A DNA stretch of 64,000 nucleotides from SFEL01 sp045603585. Its GTDB lineage: Bacteria; Bacillota; Clostridia; Christensenellales; CAG-138. Numbering within the stretch: the stretch's first letter is position 1; every line of letters begins with the position of its first letter. The stretch spans positions 1 through 64,000 of the forward strand of contig JAZUMK010000013.1 in assembly GCA_045603585.1 (NCBI GenBank). The letters are read 5' to 3'. The position numbers were made by a program, and so were the translations under genes. Shown piece after piece: positions 10,701-17,393 of this stretch. A model generated the notes under the pieces. It made no database searches and was not told where the DNA came from. It was given only the letters and a program-made list of their open reading frames with translations.

Positions 10701-10778
10701 GCCAAGGTACTTGCACGAATGTCAAAACAAGATGAGGCAATCTACGATAAGGCATATGATTTCAGATTTTTCATGTAA
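7731..10778 (+). CDS. Single-chain SIR2-Argonaute (short prokaryotic Argonaute fused to SIR2)
   Basis: A 1015-residue fusion. ATG 7731 follows AAGGAGG; an earlier GTG at 7680 overlaps the upstream gene. Residues 1 to about 295 are a SIR2-type NAD-binding/NADase domain: FLGAGAS at 22-28, TTNFD near 138, catalytic-type GKLHGD near 180-185 and VIGYSGSDES near 220. The middle (about 300-600) is where an APAZ/N-like region would lie. From about residue 600 there is a MID-PIWI module: IGISYAY near 775, RIVIHK later, and a terminal helix with LTKMNW and LPVTLDFAKVLARM. The first PIWI catalytic Asp (GID) is Ser, so guide-directed cleavage is probably lost, as in short prokaryotic Argonautes. Known relatives (SPARSA systems) sense invader nucleic acid and deplete NAD+. 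The same outcome here is inference. Confidence 0.82.
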   Translation: MLDQEQLIRNISVMANGEVDFFLGAGASIASGIPTGGDLIWQFKRLLYCMDHGIAIEKYKDLTLASTRDLFQQHFDQKEEYPHQGAGNEYSFYFEKCFTDPIARKRFIESIVSGRDPSLGYLCLAEMIFNGKVKNVWTTNFDPLIETAIHALHPINDILIYSSANKQSSQIMNPTFPVIGKLHGDYRYDWLQNTEPELQSLETEIKEYAARQLLGKQLVVIGYSGSDESIMSFLENSAEIPDFLDKGLLWTVRKGSVPNQRICALMERMSQCGKPASIVEIDGFETLMVSLYQALGYDNATINQKKKGFVSKSALSFGGSPVDCFIKLNTYLADRLPLCNVFETDILSWKELRKITDNTEIIAALYNRHIYSFSTNEELKAVFGSHIVSEISYEEISERILQKEDSIYISLLYKLIERKLVASGMYPCRKEKYYNPKSMQLQKGSQVYDALEVSLSYNSGNIYLHLLPTFHAAGKNGAKLSKEAYQFAINRNTSGLYNRQYNEKLRFWETLLRTGSKFIFSNDKFQLSFITPAISCGGQWRDKKWPEFSAYIYQEPLMCFSDKDAERKTINQLKGLAAYGPLDCSYMPNGSTRPSVRLAVLAPKQDMTKILNHLGSLNAVQANTGKDDYLPNYEGFEKVYKRALLVPRQPDNCLCIGYDGRDVVTYTPQKFVEFVKRAVEYYSKRIFDFEVLVIYIPKYFAHFRTSTSISADFNLHDSIKLYAAEKGVTIQFVEEKSINTYDPCKVLWGLSTSLFTKSSGVLWHPESIQEGTAYIGISYAYSEEKGICIGCSQLFDSTGTGIRMVLRKIADPLFRGRKNPYMREDDARRMMTELREQYYRSNPTAKLDRIVIHKTTPFIREEISGIMQAFEGVSDIEMIQIQEYSSWRGIRFGAQPSQSAEGYAVKRGLTIPLDKERFLLWTHGCVIHPELSGRKNYYKGSRGIPAPLLVKRFVGNSGGDVLAKEILMLTKMNWNSGDSMYKMLPVTLDFAKVLARMSKQDEAIYDKAYDFRFFM

Positions 10779-10839
10779 AAAATCAATGTGTTTAGCAAAA
10801 ATCCTGGGGTTTCGAGAGATTATGAATTGACGGCGTGTT

Positions 10840-10878
10840 AAAAACTCGAGCAGAGTGCATTCTCTGCTCGAGTTTTTA
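10840..10878. terminator. Bidirectional intrinsic terminator after the defence operon
   Basis: Perfect 16-bp stem (AAAAACTCGAGCAGAG) with a six-base loop, flanked by an A-run and a T-run. It ends the SIR2-Argonaute transcript on the plus strand and the SLOG-family gene on the minus strand. Confidence 0.9.
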
Positions 10879-11319
10879 TATCATCAGGGGAATATTGGTA
10901 ATATGTTTCTTTTGGCGTTCAGCCAGTTCAGCGAACTGTGCAGCGCCGCCCCAGGAGTGGGTGATGTAGGTCACGACATAGTCAGATTGTTTGATCATCC
11001 ATTTGTTGCGCCATGAAATAGCGAAGCGGGGATGGACCGTTTCGATGCCCTCCGGGAGCATGGTGTCGGAGTAATCACGGGTATCAAACTCGTCTCGTTT
11101 TGGGGGCAAACGCTCCAGAACAACGGCATAACGGATGTGGGGGTATACCGACACTAACTCTTTTAGAACAGAGCGCACAATGCCATCAAATGCTCCTTGC
11201 TGGCCGACATAAAACATATCTACAGCATGGTTCTCGATTAGATCAATAAGAACCTCGCGCAGCTTGGGCTTAATTGAACTCGGACAATCACGATGTCCGA
11301 AGAAAGTACAGGCAGACAT
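10876..11319 (-). CDS. SLOG-family nucleotide-sensor-like protein (DUF1273/YpsA-like)
   Basis: A 147-residue Rossmann-like protein. It opens with TFFGHRDCP, the hallmark beginning of DUF1273/YpsA-type SLOG proteins. Further family-like features are YVGQQGAFDG in the first third and a C-terminal WGGAAQFAELA segment after a HPRFAIS strand. SLOG domains bind nucleotides or nucleotide-derived ligands, including NAD- or ADP-ribose-related molecules, and often occur beside defence genes; the ligand here is unknown. The start is preceded by GGAGGTATTTGA. It diverges from the XRE regulator across a region filled with dyad repeats, so that regulator probably controls it. It faces the SIR2-Argonaute gene tail to tail. 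Confidence 0.72.
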   Translation of the reverse strand: MSACTFFGHRDCPSSIKPKLREVLIDLIENHAVDMFYVGQQGAFDGIVRSVLKELVSVYPHIRYAVVLERLPPKRDEFDTRDYSDTMLPEGIETVHPRFAISWRNKWMIKQSDYVVTYITHSWGGAAQFAELAERQKKHITNIPLMI

Positions 11320-11341
11320 TCAAATACCTCCACAAACAGAC

Positions 11342-11453
11342 TACCCATATTCGGGTATATCTATTGTAATGCAAGTATATTTTGCGAGTCAACCCGTATA
11401 CGGGTAAGCTACCCGAATTCCGTTGATATCATTTTATTAACCCACAAATGGGT
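11342..11453. promoter_or_regulatory. Array of ACCC-N6-GGGT dyads, probable operator of the divergent XRE/SLOG pair
   Basis: Three dyads share ACCC-N6-GGGT: 11342-11357 (TACCC/GGGTA), 11392-11405 (a perfect 14-bp palindrome) and 11440-11453. Centres lie 49 and 48 bp apart. A further half-site TACCC occurs at 11410-11414. They occupy the whole space between the start codons of the SLOG gene (minus) and the XRE gene (plus). Binding by the XRE protein is inference. Confidence 0.65.
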
Positions 11454-11478
11454 AATGATATTGACGAGGATGGTGGCT

Positions 11479-11730
11479 ATGGAATATTCGGAGCTGTATG
11501 TCAAAAGAATTCGCAAGCTGTGTAAAGAGCGAGGCATTGCAATCAACAAGCTTGCTACGATGAGCGATGTTAAGCAGTCTACTCTGGATAATATTGTCCG
11601 TGGCCTGACAAAGAATCCGCGTGTAAAAACGCTTCACAAAATCGCTCTGGCATTCAATATGACCTTGGCGGAGTTCCTTGATTTTGAAGAACTTAATGAA
11701 TACTCCTTTGAGGATGATGCTGAAGAATGA
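11479..11730 (+). CDS. Small XRE-family (HTH) transcriptional regulator
   Basis: An 83-residue helix-turn-helix protein of the Cro/C1 type. The N-terminal 65 residues hold the domain (YVKRIRKLCKER, then INKLATMSDVKQSTLDNIVRG as the HTH). The C-terminus is a short acidic tail. ATG 11479 is chosen over ATG 11470 because GAGGA lies eight bases upstream of it; the earlier ATG overlaps this site. It most likely autoregulates and represses the divergent SLOG gene through the dyad array upstream. There is no partner toxin gene immediately downstream; transcription ends at a strong hairpin. Confidence 0.85.
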   Translation: MEYSELYVKRIRKLCKERGIAINKLATMSDVKQSTLDNIVRGLTKNPRVKTLHKIALAFNMTLAEFLDFEELNEYSFEDDAEE

Positions 11731-11732
11731 GT

Positions 11733-11768
11733 AAGACCCTATGCAGTTTCGGCTGCATAGGGTCTTTT
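11733..11768. terminator. Intrinsic terminator after the XRE gene
   Basis: A 14-bp perfect stem (AAGACCCTATGCAG) with a six-base loop and T-run. The symmetric A/T flanks could also stop the minus-strand DUF6061 transcript. Confidence 0.88.
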
Positions 11769-11777
11769 GCTATGCTG

Positions 11778-12020
11778 TTAGAATTTCTGTCCCTCGCGGA
11801 CGGTGTTGAGGTATTCTTCTATGCGACCGGTGAGGATGAGCTCTACATAGGACTCCGGTTCGTTGTAGATCAAGAAGTCCAGCTCGCGGCGGTCGAGCCA
11901 TGTTTCGGCAAGCTCATTCTCCACGGCGATGCAGTCGATGGAGAGGCTGCTGCCATCGGAGAGAATGGTTTCTACACGGTTGGTATCGAAATCAATGCGA
12001 CACTTGTAAAAGAACATCAT
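11778..12020 (-). CDS. DUF6061-like small protein paired with Fic
   Basis: An 80-residue acidic protein of unknown function. It is translationally coupled to the Fic gene: its ATG overlaps the Fic stop codon in an ATGA arrangement, and GGAGG lies upstream. The sequence begins with an MFFYKCRIDF strand and has an acidic C-terminal half ending in GRIEEYLNTVREGQKF. It resembles small DUF6061-type proteins that follow Fic genes in gut Clostridia. An antitoxin-like or inhibitor role is plausible from the pairing but nothing in the sequence proves it. Confidence 0.55.
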   Translation of the reverse strand: MMFFYKCRIDFDTNRVETILSDGSSLSIDCIAVENELAETWLDRRELDFLIYNEPESYVELILTGRIEEYLNTVREGQKF

Positions 12021-12952
12021 CTGTTACCTCCTTTGTGATAGGCTCTCATGTGCTGCGACTGGCACTCCAGGAGGCCCTGCAGGGCGATCTGAGCCTCGAA
12101 GCGCATCTGGGCTTCCATGCAGACATCCATCAGGATACTGCGATCCTCGTCCCACTGGCGGATGCCGTCCAGATAGCCGGTACGGCGCTTATCGTCGATG
12201 ACAAAAGGCGTGACCTCATGCCGAAGGCATTCTTTGAGCATCAGCAGACGCCCGATGCGACCGTTACAATCTTCAAAGGGACGGATGCGCTCGAACCGGA
12301 CATGGAGATCTAAAATCTCATGGAAGCCGATATCTTTCTGCGCCTCGTACTCTTTGAACAACTGATTGATGGCTGCGGAGATCTCCGCAGGTGGCGTAGT
12401 CCTACCGTACTTGGGCGTAGTGGCGGTCTTGCGATATCTGGAGGAGATCGGAGCGTGGCGTTTGTGGCGGCAGCTTTCGCTAAGCAGGGTGGACTGCAAC
12501 TGCTGGATGAAAGTCTGTGTCAGCGGCTTCATGGCGTTGGACAGGATCATATCCACGCAGAGGAAGTGATTACGCGCTTCTATGATATCGTTGACCTTGA
12601 TGGACTCCTTATTTGTGAAAATACGGTCGGTCTTGTATAATACCTCGACCTGATCGCGGGTGAGTCGGTTACTGGCCATACGTCCGTTACTGTAGACCAT
12701 GTTGATCTGCAGGTATTCATAGAGGCCACGGTACATTCTGCCGTCGCGCTGTTTGATAAGGGTTTTGAGGAGTTTGGGAAGCTGCGAGGCTTCCTTTTTC
12801 TTTCGTGTGGGCTTGGCCGCATTCTCGGGTATGTACCAGATACCGAATTCCTGATAGGCATCTGCGATGCGTCTCTGCACGCAATACTTTGTGACCATGC
12901 GCTCGGAAACGCTCCATTTTTCAGCCGCTTCTTTTACGGAAATATAGTTCAT
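12017..12952 (-). CDS. Fic-family protein with an altered catalytic motif and N-terminal HTH
   Basis: Fic proteins transfer AMP or other phosphate-containing groups onto target proteins. This 311-residue protein starts with a short helix-turn-helix (ISVKEAAEKWSVSERMV) and has the Fic core in the C-terminal half. The hallmark HPFxDGNGRxGR is here R224-P-F-E-D-C229-N-G-R-I-G-R: the catalytic His is Arg (CGT, one transition from CAT) and the first Gly of the anion-binding loop is Cys. The surrounding helices (HVRFER before, LLMLKECL after) are intact. Standard AMPylation is therefore unlikely, although the fold and perhaps nucleotide or DNA binding may remain. It overlaps the DUF6061-like gene by four bases. 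Confidence 0.85.
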   Translation of the reverse strand: MNYISVKEAAEKWSVSERMVTKYCVQRRIADAYQEFGIWYIPENAAKPTRKKKEASQLPKLLKTLIKQRDGRMYRGLYEYLQINMVYSNGRMASNRLTRDQVEVLYKTDRIFTNKESIKVNDIIEARNHFLCVDMILSNAMKPLTQTFIQQLQSTLLSESCRHKRHAPISSRYRKTATTPKYGRTTPPAEISAAINQLFKEYEAQKDIGFHEILDLHVRFERIRPFEDCNGRIGRLLMLKECLRHEVTPFVIDDKRRTGYLDGIRQWDEDRSILMDVCMEAQMRFEAQIALQGLLECQSQHMRAYHKGGNR

Positions 12953-13305
12953 TTTTTGCCGTTCCTTTCAACTGGTTATTTGGTAGTTTCTGGTAGTGCT
13001 CGGAACTTTTAGTTTTCGCGGAACTTTTAGTACCAGAGTTAGTACCAGAAACAGTGCGAAAAGCCATGTACCAGTTGGAACGATATGGACTGTGAAAAGT
13101 CCATTTTGTGTGGTTTTGTCTAACTTTTTAAGCCACTTCCACCGAGTCCAGGACCTCGGGAGCGATGGCATTCAAGAGGTCAGCGGTTCGATGTAGCAGC
13201 CGATGTGTTCCTCAGTATTTATTATTGAATGGATAATATGAGAACTATATAATACAATTAATAAATAGTTGTAATTTCTGAATCAACCCAAAGTGGAGAA
13301 TACCT
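12953..13305. other. Intergenic region with a 13-bp tandem direct repeat
   Basis: No convincing gene. It holds the upstream region of the Fic gene and two exact copies of CGGAACTTTTAGT at 13001-13013 and 13019-13031 (18-bp period). Several TACCAG/CTGGTA words lie in opposite orientation between 12970 and 13076. The half next to the YgjP gene is AT-rich and probably holds its promoter. Confidence 0.5.
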
Positions 13306-13875
13306 GTGCCCATTAATATTACTAACTTGCCCACAACCATACTCCGCACCAAACGAAAGACCATATCCATCGAACTAAAAGATAATGGCCTTCTTGTTCG
13401 TGCGCCAAAACGCATGAGCAACAGGGAGATTCAGGCCTTCATTCTCTCCAAGAAGGCTTGGATAGAAAAACATCAGAAAATCATAGAGGAACGCCGGGAA
13501 CTACTGAAACAGTATCCGCCGTACACAGAGGACGAGCTTAAGACCCTGGCAAAGCAGGCGAAGGAGATAATCCCTGTTAAAGTAAAACACTATGCCGAGA
13601 TTATCGACGTGAGCTACGGTAGAATCACTATAAGATGCCAGAAGACACGGTGGGGAAGCTGCTCAAGTAAAGGGAACCTGAACTTTAACTGCCTGCTGAT
13701 GGAGCTTCCGGATGAGATTATCGATAGCGTTGTAGTTCATGAGCTGTGCCACAGAAAGCACATGAACCATTCAAAGACGTTCTACACTGAGGTGGAGAAG
13801 ATATTCCCGGAATATAAGAAGTGCCGTAAGTGGCTCAAGGAAAACGGCAGCATATATCTGAGCCGCCTGCCATAA
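13306..13875 (+). CDS. YgjP-like zinc metallopeptidase (DUF45/M48-related)
   Basis: A 189-residue zincin-like protein. Residues about 110-125 contain KTRWGSCSSKGNLNFN, typical of the YgjP family. The metal site is HELCH (about 145-149) with a further His in NHSKTFY. The start is GTG 13306 behind GTGGAG; the length fits the short members of the family (about 180-240). YgjP-like genes frequently neighbour type I restriction loci, which fits the island here. The substrate is unknown. The SDR gene follows after 37 bp on the same strand. Confidence 0.85.
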   Translation: MPINITNLPTTILRTKRKTISIELKDNGLLVRAPKRMSNREIQAFILSKKAWIEKHQKIIEERRELLKQYPPYTEDELKTLAKQAKEIIPVKVKHYAEIIDVSYGRITIRCQKTRWGSCSSKGNLNFNCLLMELPDEIIDSVVVHELCHRKHMNHSKTFYTEVEKIFPEYKKCRKWLKENGSIYLSRLP

Positions 13876-13912
13876 AAGACAGAGCAAACAAAAGGGGAGA
13901 GGATCGACTGAC

Positions 13913-14623
13913 ATGTTCAACTTCAAAGATAAGGTCGTAGTAGTAACGGGTGGCGTAAAAGGCATAGGCAAGTGCATCCGCGAGCAGTTCGAAGCCGCGG
14001 GCGCTGTGGTTTGCGTTATAGATATACTGGACAATGATTACTTTGTGGGCGATTTAGCCGACAAGGATACCCTTGAGCGATTTGCAGGGAAGGTTATCGC
14101 TGAACACGGCCATGTGGATTGCCTTATCAACAACGCAATACCTAAAATGCGCGGCATTGACAGCTGCAGCTACGAGGACTTTGAATATGCCATGAGGGTG
14201 GGGGTAACTGCGCCCTTTTACCTTTCCAAGCTGTTTACGCCGTATTTTGCGGAAGGAGCAAGCATAGTCAATATTTCATCCTCCCGGGACAGGATGAGCC
14301 AGCCTCAGACCGAAAGCTATACCGCAGCAAAAGGCGGCATAGCGGCCCTTACACATGCTCTGGCGGTCAGCTTTGCAGGCAAGGTGCGGGTCAATTCCGT
14401 TTCACCCGGTTGGATAGATAACGACTACACCGTATATGAGGGGGCTGATGCAGTTCAGCAGCCGGCAGGCAGGGTAGGGAACCCGCCCGATATTGCCAAC
14501 ATGGTGCTGTATCTTTGCTCGGACATGGCCGGGTTCATTACCGGCGAAAACATCTGCATCGATGGCGGCATGACAAAACAAATGATCTATCATGGGGATT
14601 GCGGATGGAAGCTGGATTATTAG
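13913..14623 (+). CDS. Short-chain dehydrogenase/reductase
   Basis: A 236-residue classical SDR. It has the nucleotide-binding TGGVKGIG near the N-terminus, NNA in the fourth strand, catalytic Ser in VNISSS, YTAAKGG with the catalytic Tyr and Lys, and the PGWI and TGENICIDGG segments of the C-terminal half. The loop after the second strand (VIDILDN) has an acidic residue, suggesting NAD(H) preference. The substrate cannot be told. GGGGAGAGG lies upstream of the ATG. It sits at the right part of the accessory island with no obvious pathway partner. Confidence 0.9.
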   Translation: MFNFKDKVVVVTGGVKGIGKCIREQFEAAGAVVCVIDILDNDYFVGDLADKDTLERFAGKVIAEHGHVDCLINNAIPKMRGIDSCSYEDFEYAMRVGVTAPFYLSKLFTPYFAEGASIVNISSSRDRMSQPQTESYTAAKGGIAALTHALAVSFAGKVRVNSVSPGWIDNDYTVYEGADAVQQPAGRVGNPPDIANMVLYLCSDMAGFITGENICIDGGMTKQMIYHGDCGWKLDY

Positions 14624-14725
14624 CAGGGATACTAAAGTAGAATTTAGGTGATGAAGGTTTTACGCTATTGATAGATAAGAGGATCTCTGACAACAAACAT
14701 TTGAATGAATTGACGAGGAGCAAAT

Positions 14726-15307
14726 ATGAATAAAGAAATCGAGAAATCAATATTGCTCGAACGCTGTCGTAAAGGTGATAACAAGGCTATGCTTGAATTA
14801 TCAAAAATCAGCGATAACGAGCTTTCAAATATGTGGCTTGTACGAGCAGTTATATACGGCAACGAGGAAGCCAGAGAAATACTTCAAAAAAATCCCGAAC
14901 GCGCAGCTGATACGATTATTTCTTTTAAAAACTTTGTTCCGAGAGAAAGAAAACTGTGGTTTCACGGGAGTTATGATGGAGCAACTTTAAGGGAAGTCGG
15001 TTTTGATGAGCTGCCGGTGTTAAATGGATCATACATAGTTGCAGGACTGTCAGACGAGCGTGTAATGGTTATCGGTATAAAGACCGGATATGATGATCCG
15101 GACGAGGATGGTTTTGGAGCGGAAATATACTACGATTACTATGTTTACGATGAGTTTTTCCACCGCATCTCTAAAACTGTATTCAAGGATGACCCTTATA
15201 GTGCTTACGATGTAGGTGCTGAGTATATAAAATCAAATATTGTTCTTCCAAACTTGCGAGTGGATTGGCTTGTGGAGGATGGCCTGTTAAAACAAAGAAA
15301 TTACTAA
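14726..15307 (+). CDS. Hypothetical protein
   Basis: A 193-residue protein that I do not recognise. It is cytosolic by appearance. The N-terminal 60 residues are helical (SILLERCRKGDNKAML and similar). The C-terminal part is beta-rich, with many aromatic and acidic residues (EIYYDYYVYDEFFH). A good GAGGAG site precedes the ATG. The small acidic beta-rich fold and solitary accessory position are reminiscent of immunity or SMI1/KNR4-like proteins, but I see no diagnostic motif. A terminator lies about 70 bp downstream. Confidence 0.7.
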   Translation: MNKEIEKSILLERCRKGDNKAMLELSKISDNELSNMWLVRAVIYGNEEAREILQKNPERAADTIISFKNFVPRERKLWFHGSYDGATLREVGFDELPVLNGSYIVAGLSDERVMVIGIKTGYDDPDEDGFGAEIYYDYYVYDEFFHRISKTVFKDDPYSAYDVGAEYIKSNIVLPNLRVDWLVEDGLLKQRNY

Positions 15308-15373
15308 ATAAAAATACTGATAGAAAAAATGGATACAATCAACGGATCAAAGAACTGTGCATGGCGGCAATAA

Positions 15374-15416
15374 AAACCAACCCGCAAGTTAAATAACTCG
15401 TGAGTTGGTTTTTTAT
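15374..15416. terminator. Imperfect hairpin terminator
   Basis: AACCAAC...GTTGGTT arms with a few internal mismatches followed by TTTTTT; ends the upstream hypothetical gene. Confidence 0.75.
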
Positions 15417-15773
15417 ATTGAAGCAGATAAAAAAGAACCGATAACTGATGAGGGTACTGGGCTCCAATTGCCGGTTGACCTCAAGAGTTATGGCTCTGTA
15501 TGCAATGTAACATACTAAGATAAATCCGTCAAGGAGCCTTCCAAAGCTCCGGCGTATTTATTGAGCAACAGGCAAGTTCTTGAAGTATAGTAAGATCCTG
15601 TGAGGGAAACGAAAATGACCTCGTTGATTATGATATAGAGGGTTTTTACTACCTGTGATTTGTTGCCGCAAGCAATGTCGATAATATTGGACTATGCTTA
15701 TTGTTGTTATATTGGGATGGATTTTGTGTGCGTTGGTAAAATAAATTATTTATATACAAAGCTCAATATGGCA

Positions 15774-15782
15774 TGGTATAAT
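15774..15782 (+). promoter_or_regulatory. Extended -10 promoter of the symporter gene
   Basis: TGGTATAAT, an extended -10 (TGnTATAAT), about 70 bp before the ATG. The -35 region (around 15754) is poor. Confidence 0.55.
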
Positions 15783-15850
15783 CTTAACAATCTAAATTCA
15801 TTTCTTGTAGTTTGTTTCGCTACATTAACAATTAATTAAGGAGGAATCTT

Positions 15851-17290
15851 ATGCAGTTGCAAATTATCCCCCTCATTATCGTTGTGGCCTATTTGGTAGG
15901 CATGATGGTAGTGGGCTTTATCGTTGGCAAGCTCAAGATCAAAGACAGTTCCGACTATATGCTGGCCGGACGTCGTATGGGCTTGTTCATGGTTGCGTTC
16001 TCCCTGTCCGCCAATAATATCGGCGGCGGTTCCACCACCGGCCTTGCTCAGAAGGCCTTTGGCGATTGGGGTATGAGCGCCATCTGGTATGTACTGGCCG
16101 CTTCCGTTGCCATGATACCTCTTGCTTATTTTGCTCCCAAAATCCGCAAGACTATGGCCGTTACCATTCCCGAAGTAGTAGGCCGCCGCTTTGGCAAGGG
16201 CTCCAGCACCTTTACTGCTATTCTCAGCATACTGTCCCTGTTCTGCCTTACTTCCAGCCAGATCGCAGCTTCCGGTACCGTTGTTGCCACCCTTACCGGC
16301 ATCCCCACCAACGTTGCTCTGCTTATAGCAGGTCTGGTAGTTATTCTTTATACCACCTTCGGTGGTATGATCGCAGACCAGATTTCCGATATGGTTCAGT
16401 TCATCGTAATTCTGGTTGGCCTTGCGATTGCCACTCCTTTTGTAGTAAAGGGCTGCGGCGGCTGGCAGGCTATATCTGCTGCGCTGCCCGGTGAGCAGCT
16501 GAGTGTAACCAAGATCGGCTGGGTGCCCATTTTCGGATACATCTTCAATTACTTCTGCACATTCCTTGCAGGTCCCGAAATGGTATCCCGCTTTGAAACC
16601 GCCAAGGACGAGAATACTGCCCGCAATGCATCCTGGCTGTCTGCAATTCTCATGGCAGCAATGTCCATATTCCCCACACTGCTGGGTCTTGCCGCTCTGG
16701 CAATGAAGAATCAGCTTCCTGGCCTTGCAGAAAACGGCAGCAATGCAATGATGGCAGTTGCCAGCGAGTTTGCTCCCGGCGCCATTGTTGGTCTGATTTC
16801 TGCAGCCATCATCTGCGCAACCATGTCCTCTGCTGACTCCAACCTGCTGTGCATGTCCACCATGGTTATCAATGACCTGTACATGGGCATGGGCGCCAAG
16901 AAGGAACTGAGCGAAAAGCGCATCATCTTCCTTACCCGTATGATCAACGTTGTGGCCGCTATCGTTGCGATGTTCATCTCCATGCTGGGTGTACCTATTG
17001 CCACCATGAATACCTTTGCCTTCGGTATACGCTGCGCAGGCCCCTTCGCTGCGTATGGTCTGGGTCTTGTAATACCCAATGCCACCAAGAACGCAGGCGT
17101 TGTATCTCTGGTAGCCGGTACTGTGGGCTTCTGCTTCTGGCAGTGGCTTACCGGCGGCGATCTTGCCAAGGGCTGGGGCATCCTGCCTGTAGTATTCGGC
17201 TGCGCTATCAGCGTAATTGCCTTCTTCCTGGTCAACAGCATCGAGCGCAAGCGCGGCGTTGCTCCCGCTCCCTCTGCTTATGTTGATTAA
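15851..17290 (+). CDS. Sodium:solute symporter family transporter
   Basis: A 479-residue membrane protein of the SSS family (PutP/PanF/SglT fold) that couples Na+ to uptake of an unknown organic solute. About 13 hydrophobic segments are visible. Family features are SDYMLAGRRMG after the first helix, SANNIGGGSTTG in the unwound second helix and TTFGGMIADQISD. ADSNLLCMSTMVINDLY corresponds to the conserved A-D-S-x-L region with the SS Na+-site residues. AAGGAGGA precedes the ATG. It stands alone, between its own promoter and terminator, so neighbours give no hint of substrate. Confidence 0.92.
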   Translation: MQLQIIPLIIVVAYLVGMMVVGFIVGKLKIKDSSDYMLAGRRMGLFMVAFSLSANNIGGGSTTGLAQKAFGDWGMSAIWYVLAASVAMIPLAYFAPKIRKTMAVTIPEVVGRRFGKGSSTFTAILSILSLFCLTSSQIAASGTVVATLTGIPTNVALLIAGLVVILYTTFGGMIADQISDMVQFIVILVGLAIATPFVVKGCGGWQAISAALPGEQLSVTKIGWVPIFGYIFNYFCTFLAGPEMVSRFETAKDENTARNASWLSAILMAAMSIFPTLLGLAALAMKNQLPGLAENGSNAMMAVASEFAPGAIVGLISAAIICATMSSADSNLLCMSTMVINDLYMGMGAKKELSEKRIIFLTRMINVVAAIVAMFISMLGVPIATMNTFAFGIRCAGPFAAYGLGLVIPNATKNAGVVSLVAGTVGFCFWQWLTGGDLAKGWGILPVVFGCAISVIAFFLVNSIERKRGVAPAPSAYVD

Positions 17291-17307
17291 TTCATAATCA
17301 CAAACAT

Positions 17308-17344
17308 AATAATCCCCCTGATACAAAAGGGGGATTATTTTTTA
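17308..17344. terminator. Intrinsic terminator after the symporter
   Basis: AATAATCCCCC/GGGGGATTATT 11-bp stem, ten-base loop, then a T-run. Confidence 0.92.
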
Positions 17345-17358
17345 TGGGATGGTTTATG

Positions 17359-17387
17359 TTGTTGGCAGCGGTGGTTTGCATTATAAT
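17359..17387 (+). promoter_or_regulatory. Promoter abutting the start of the next gene
   Basis: TTGTTG at 17359-17364, 17-bp spacer, TATAAT at 17382-17387. The expected transcription start coincides with the ATG at 17394. Confidence 0.5.
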
Positions 17388-17393
17388 ATAACT

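Larger units (their letters stand above)
15308..15850. other. Long intergenic region
   Basis: It contains a terminator (15374-15416) and the extended -10 promoter of the symporter gene (15774-15782). Between about 15420 and 15770 there is no ORF with a ribosome-binding site, no tRNA and no clear riboswitch fold that I can see. Confidence 0.5.

Noticed and set aside
13130..13220. Possible C-terminal remnant of a recombinase or other gene on the minus strand
   Set aside because: Only about 25 codons are open between stops and no motif is present; too short to support a call.
15836..17326. Long minus-strand frame (496 codons) opposite the symporter
   Set aside because: It is the antisense shadow of a clear membrane transporter; its translation is rich in His/Gly/Cys without any domain.
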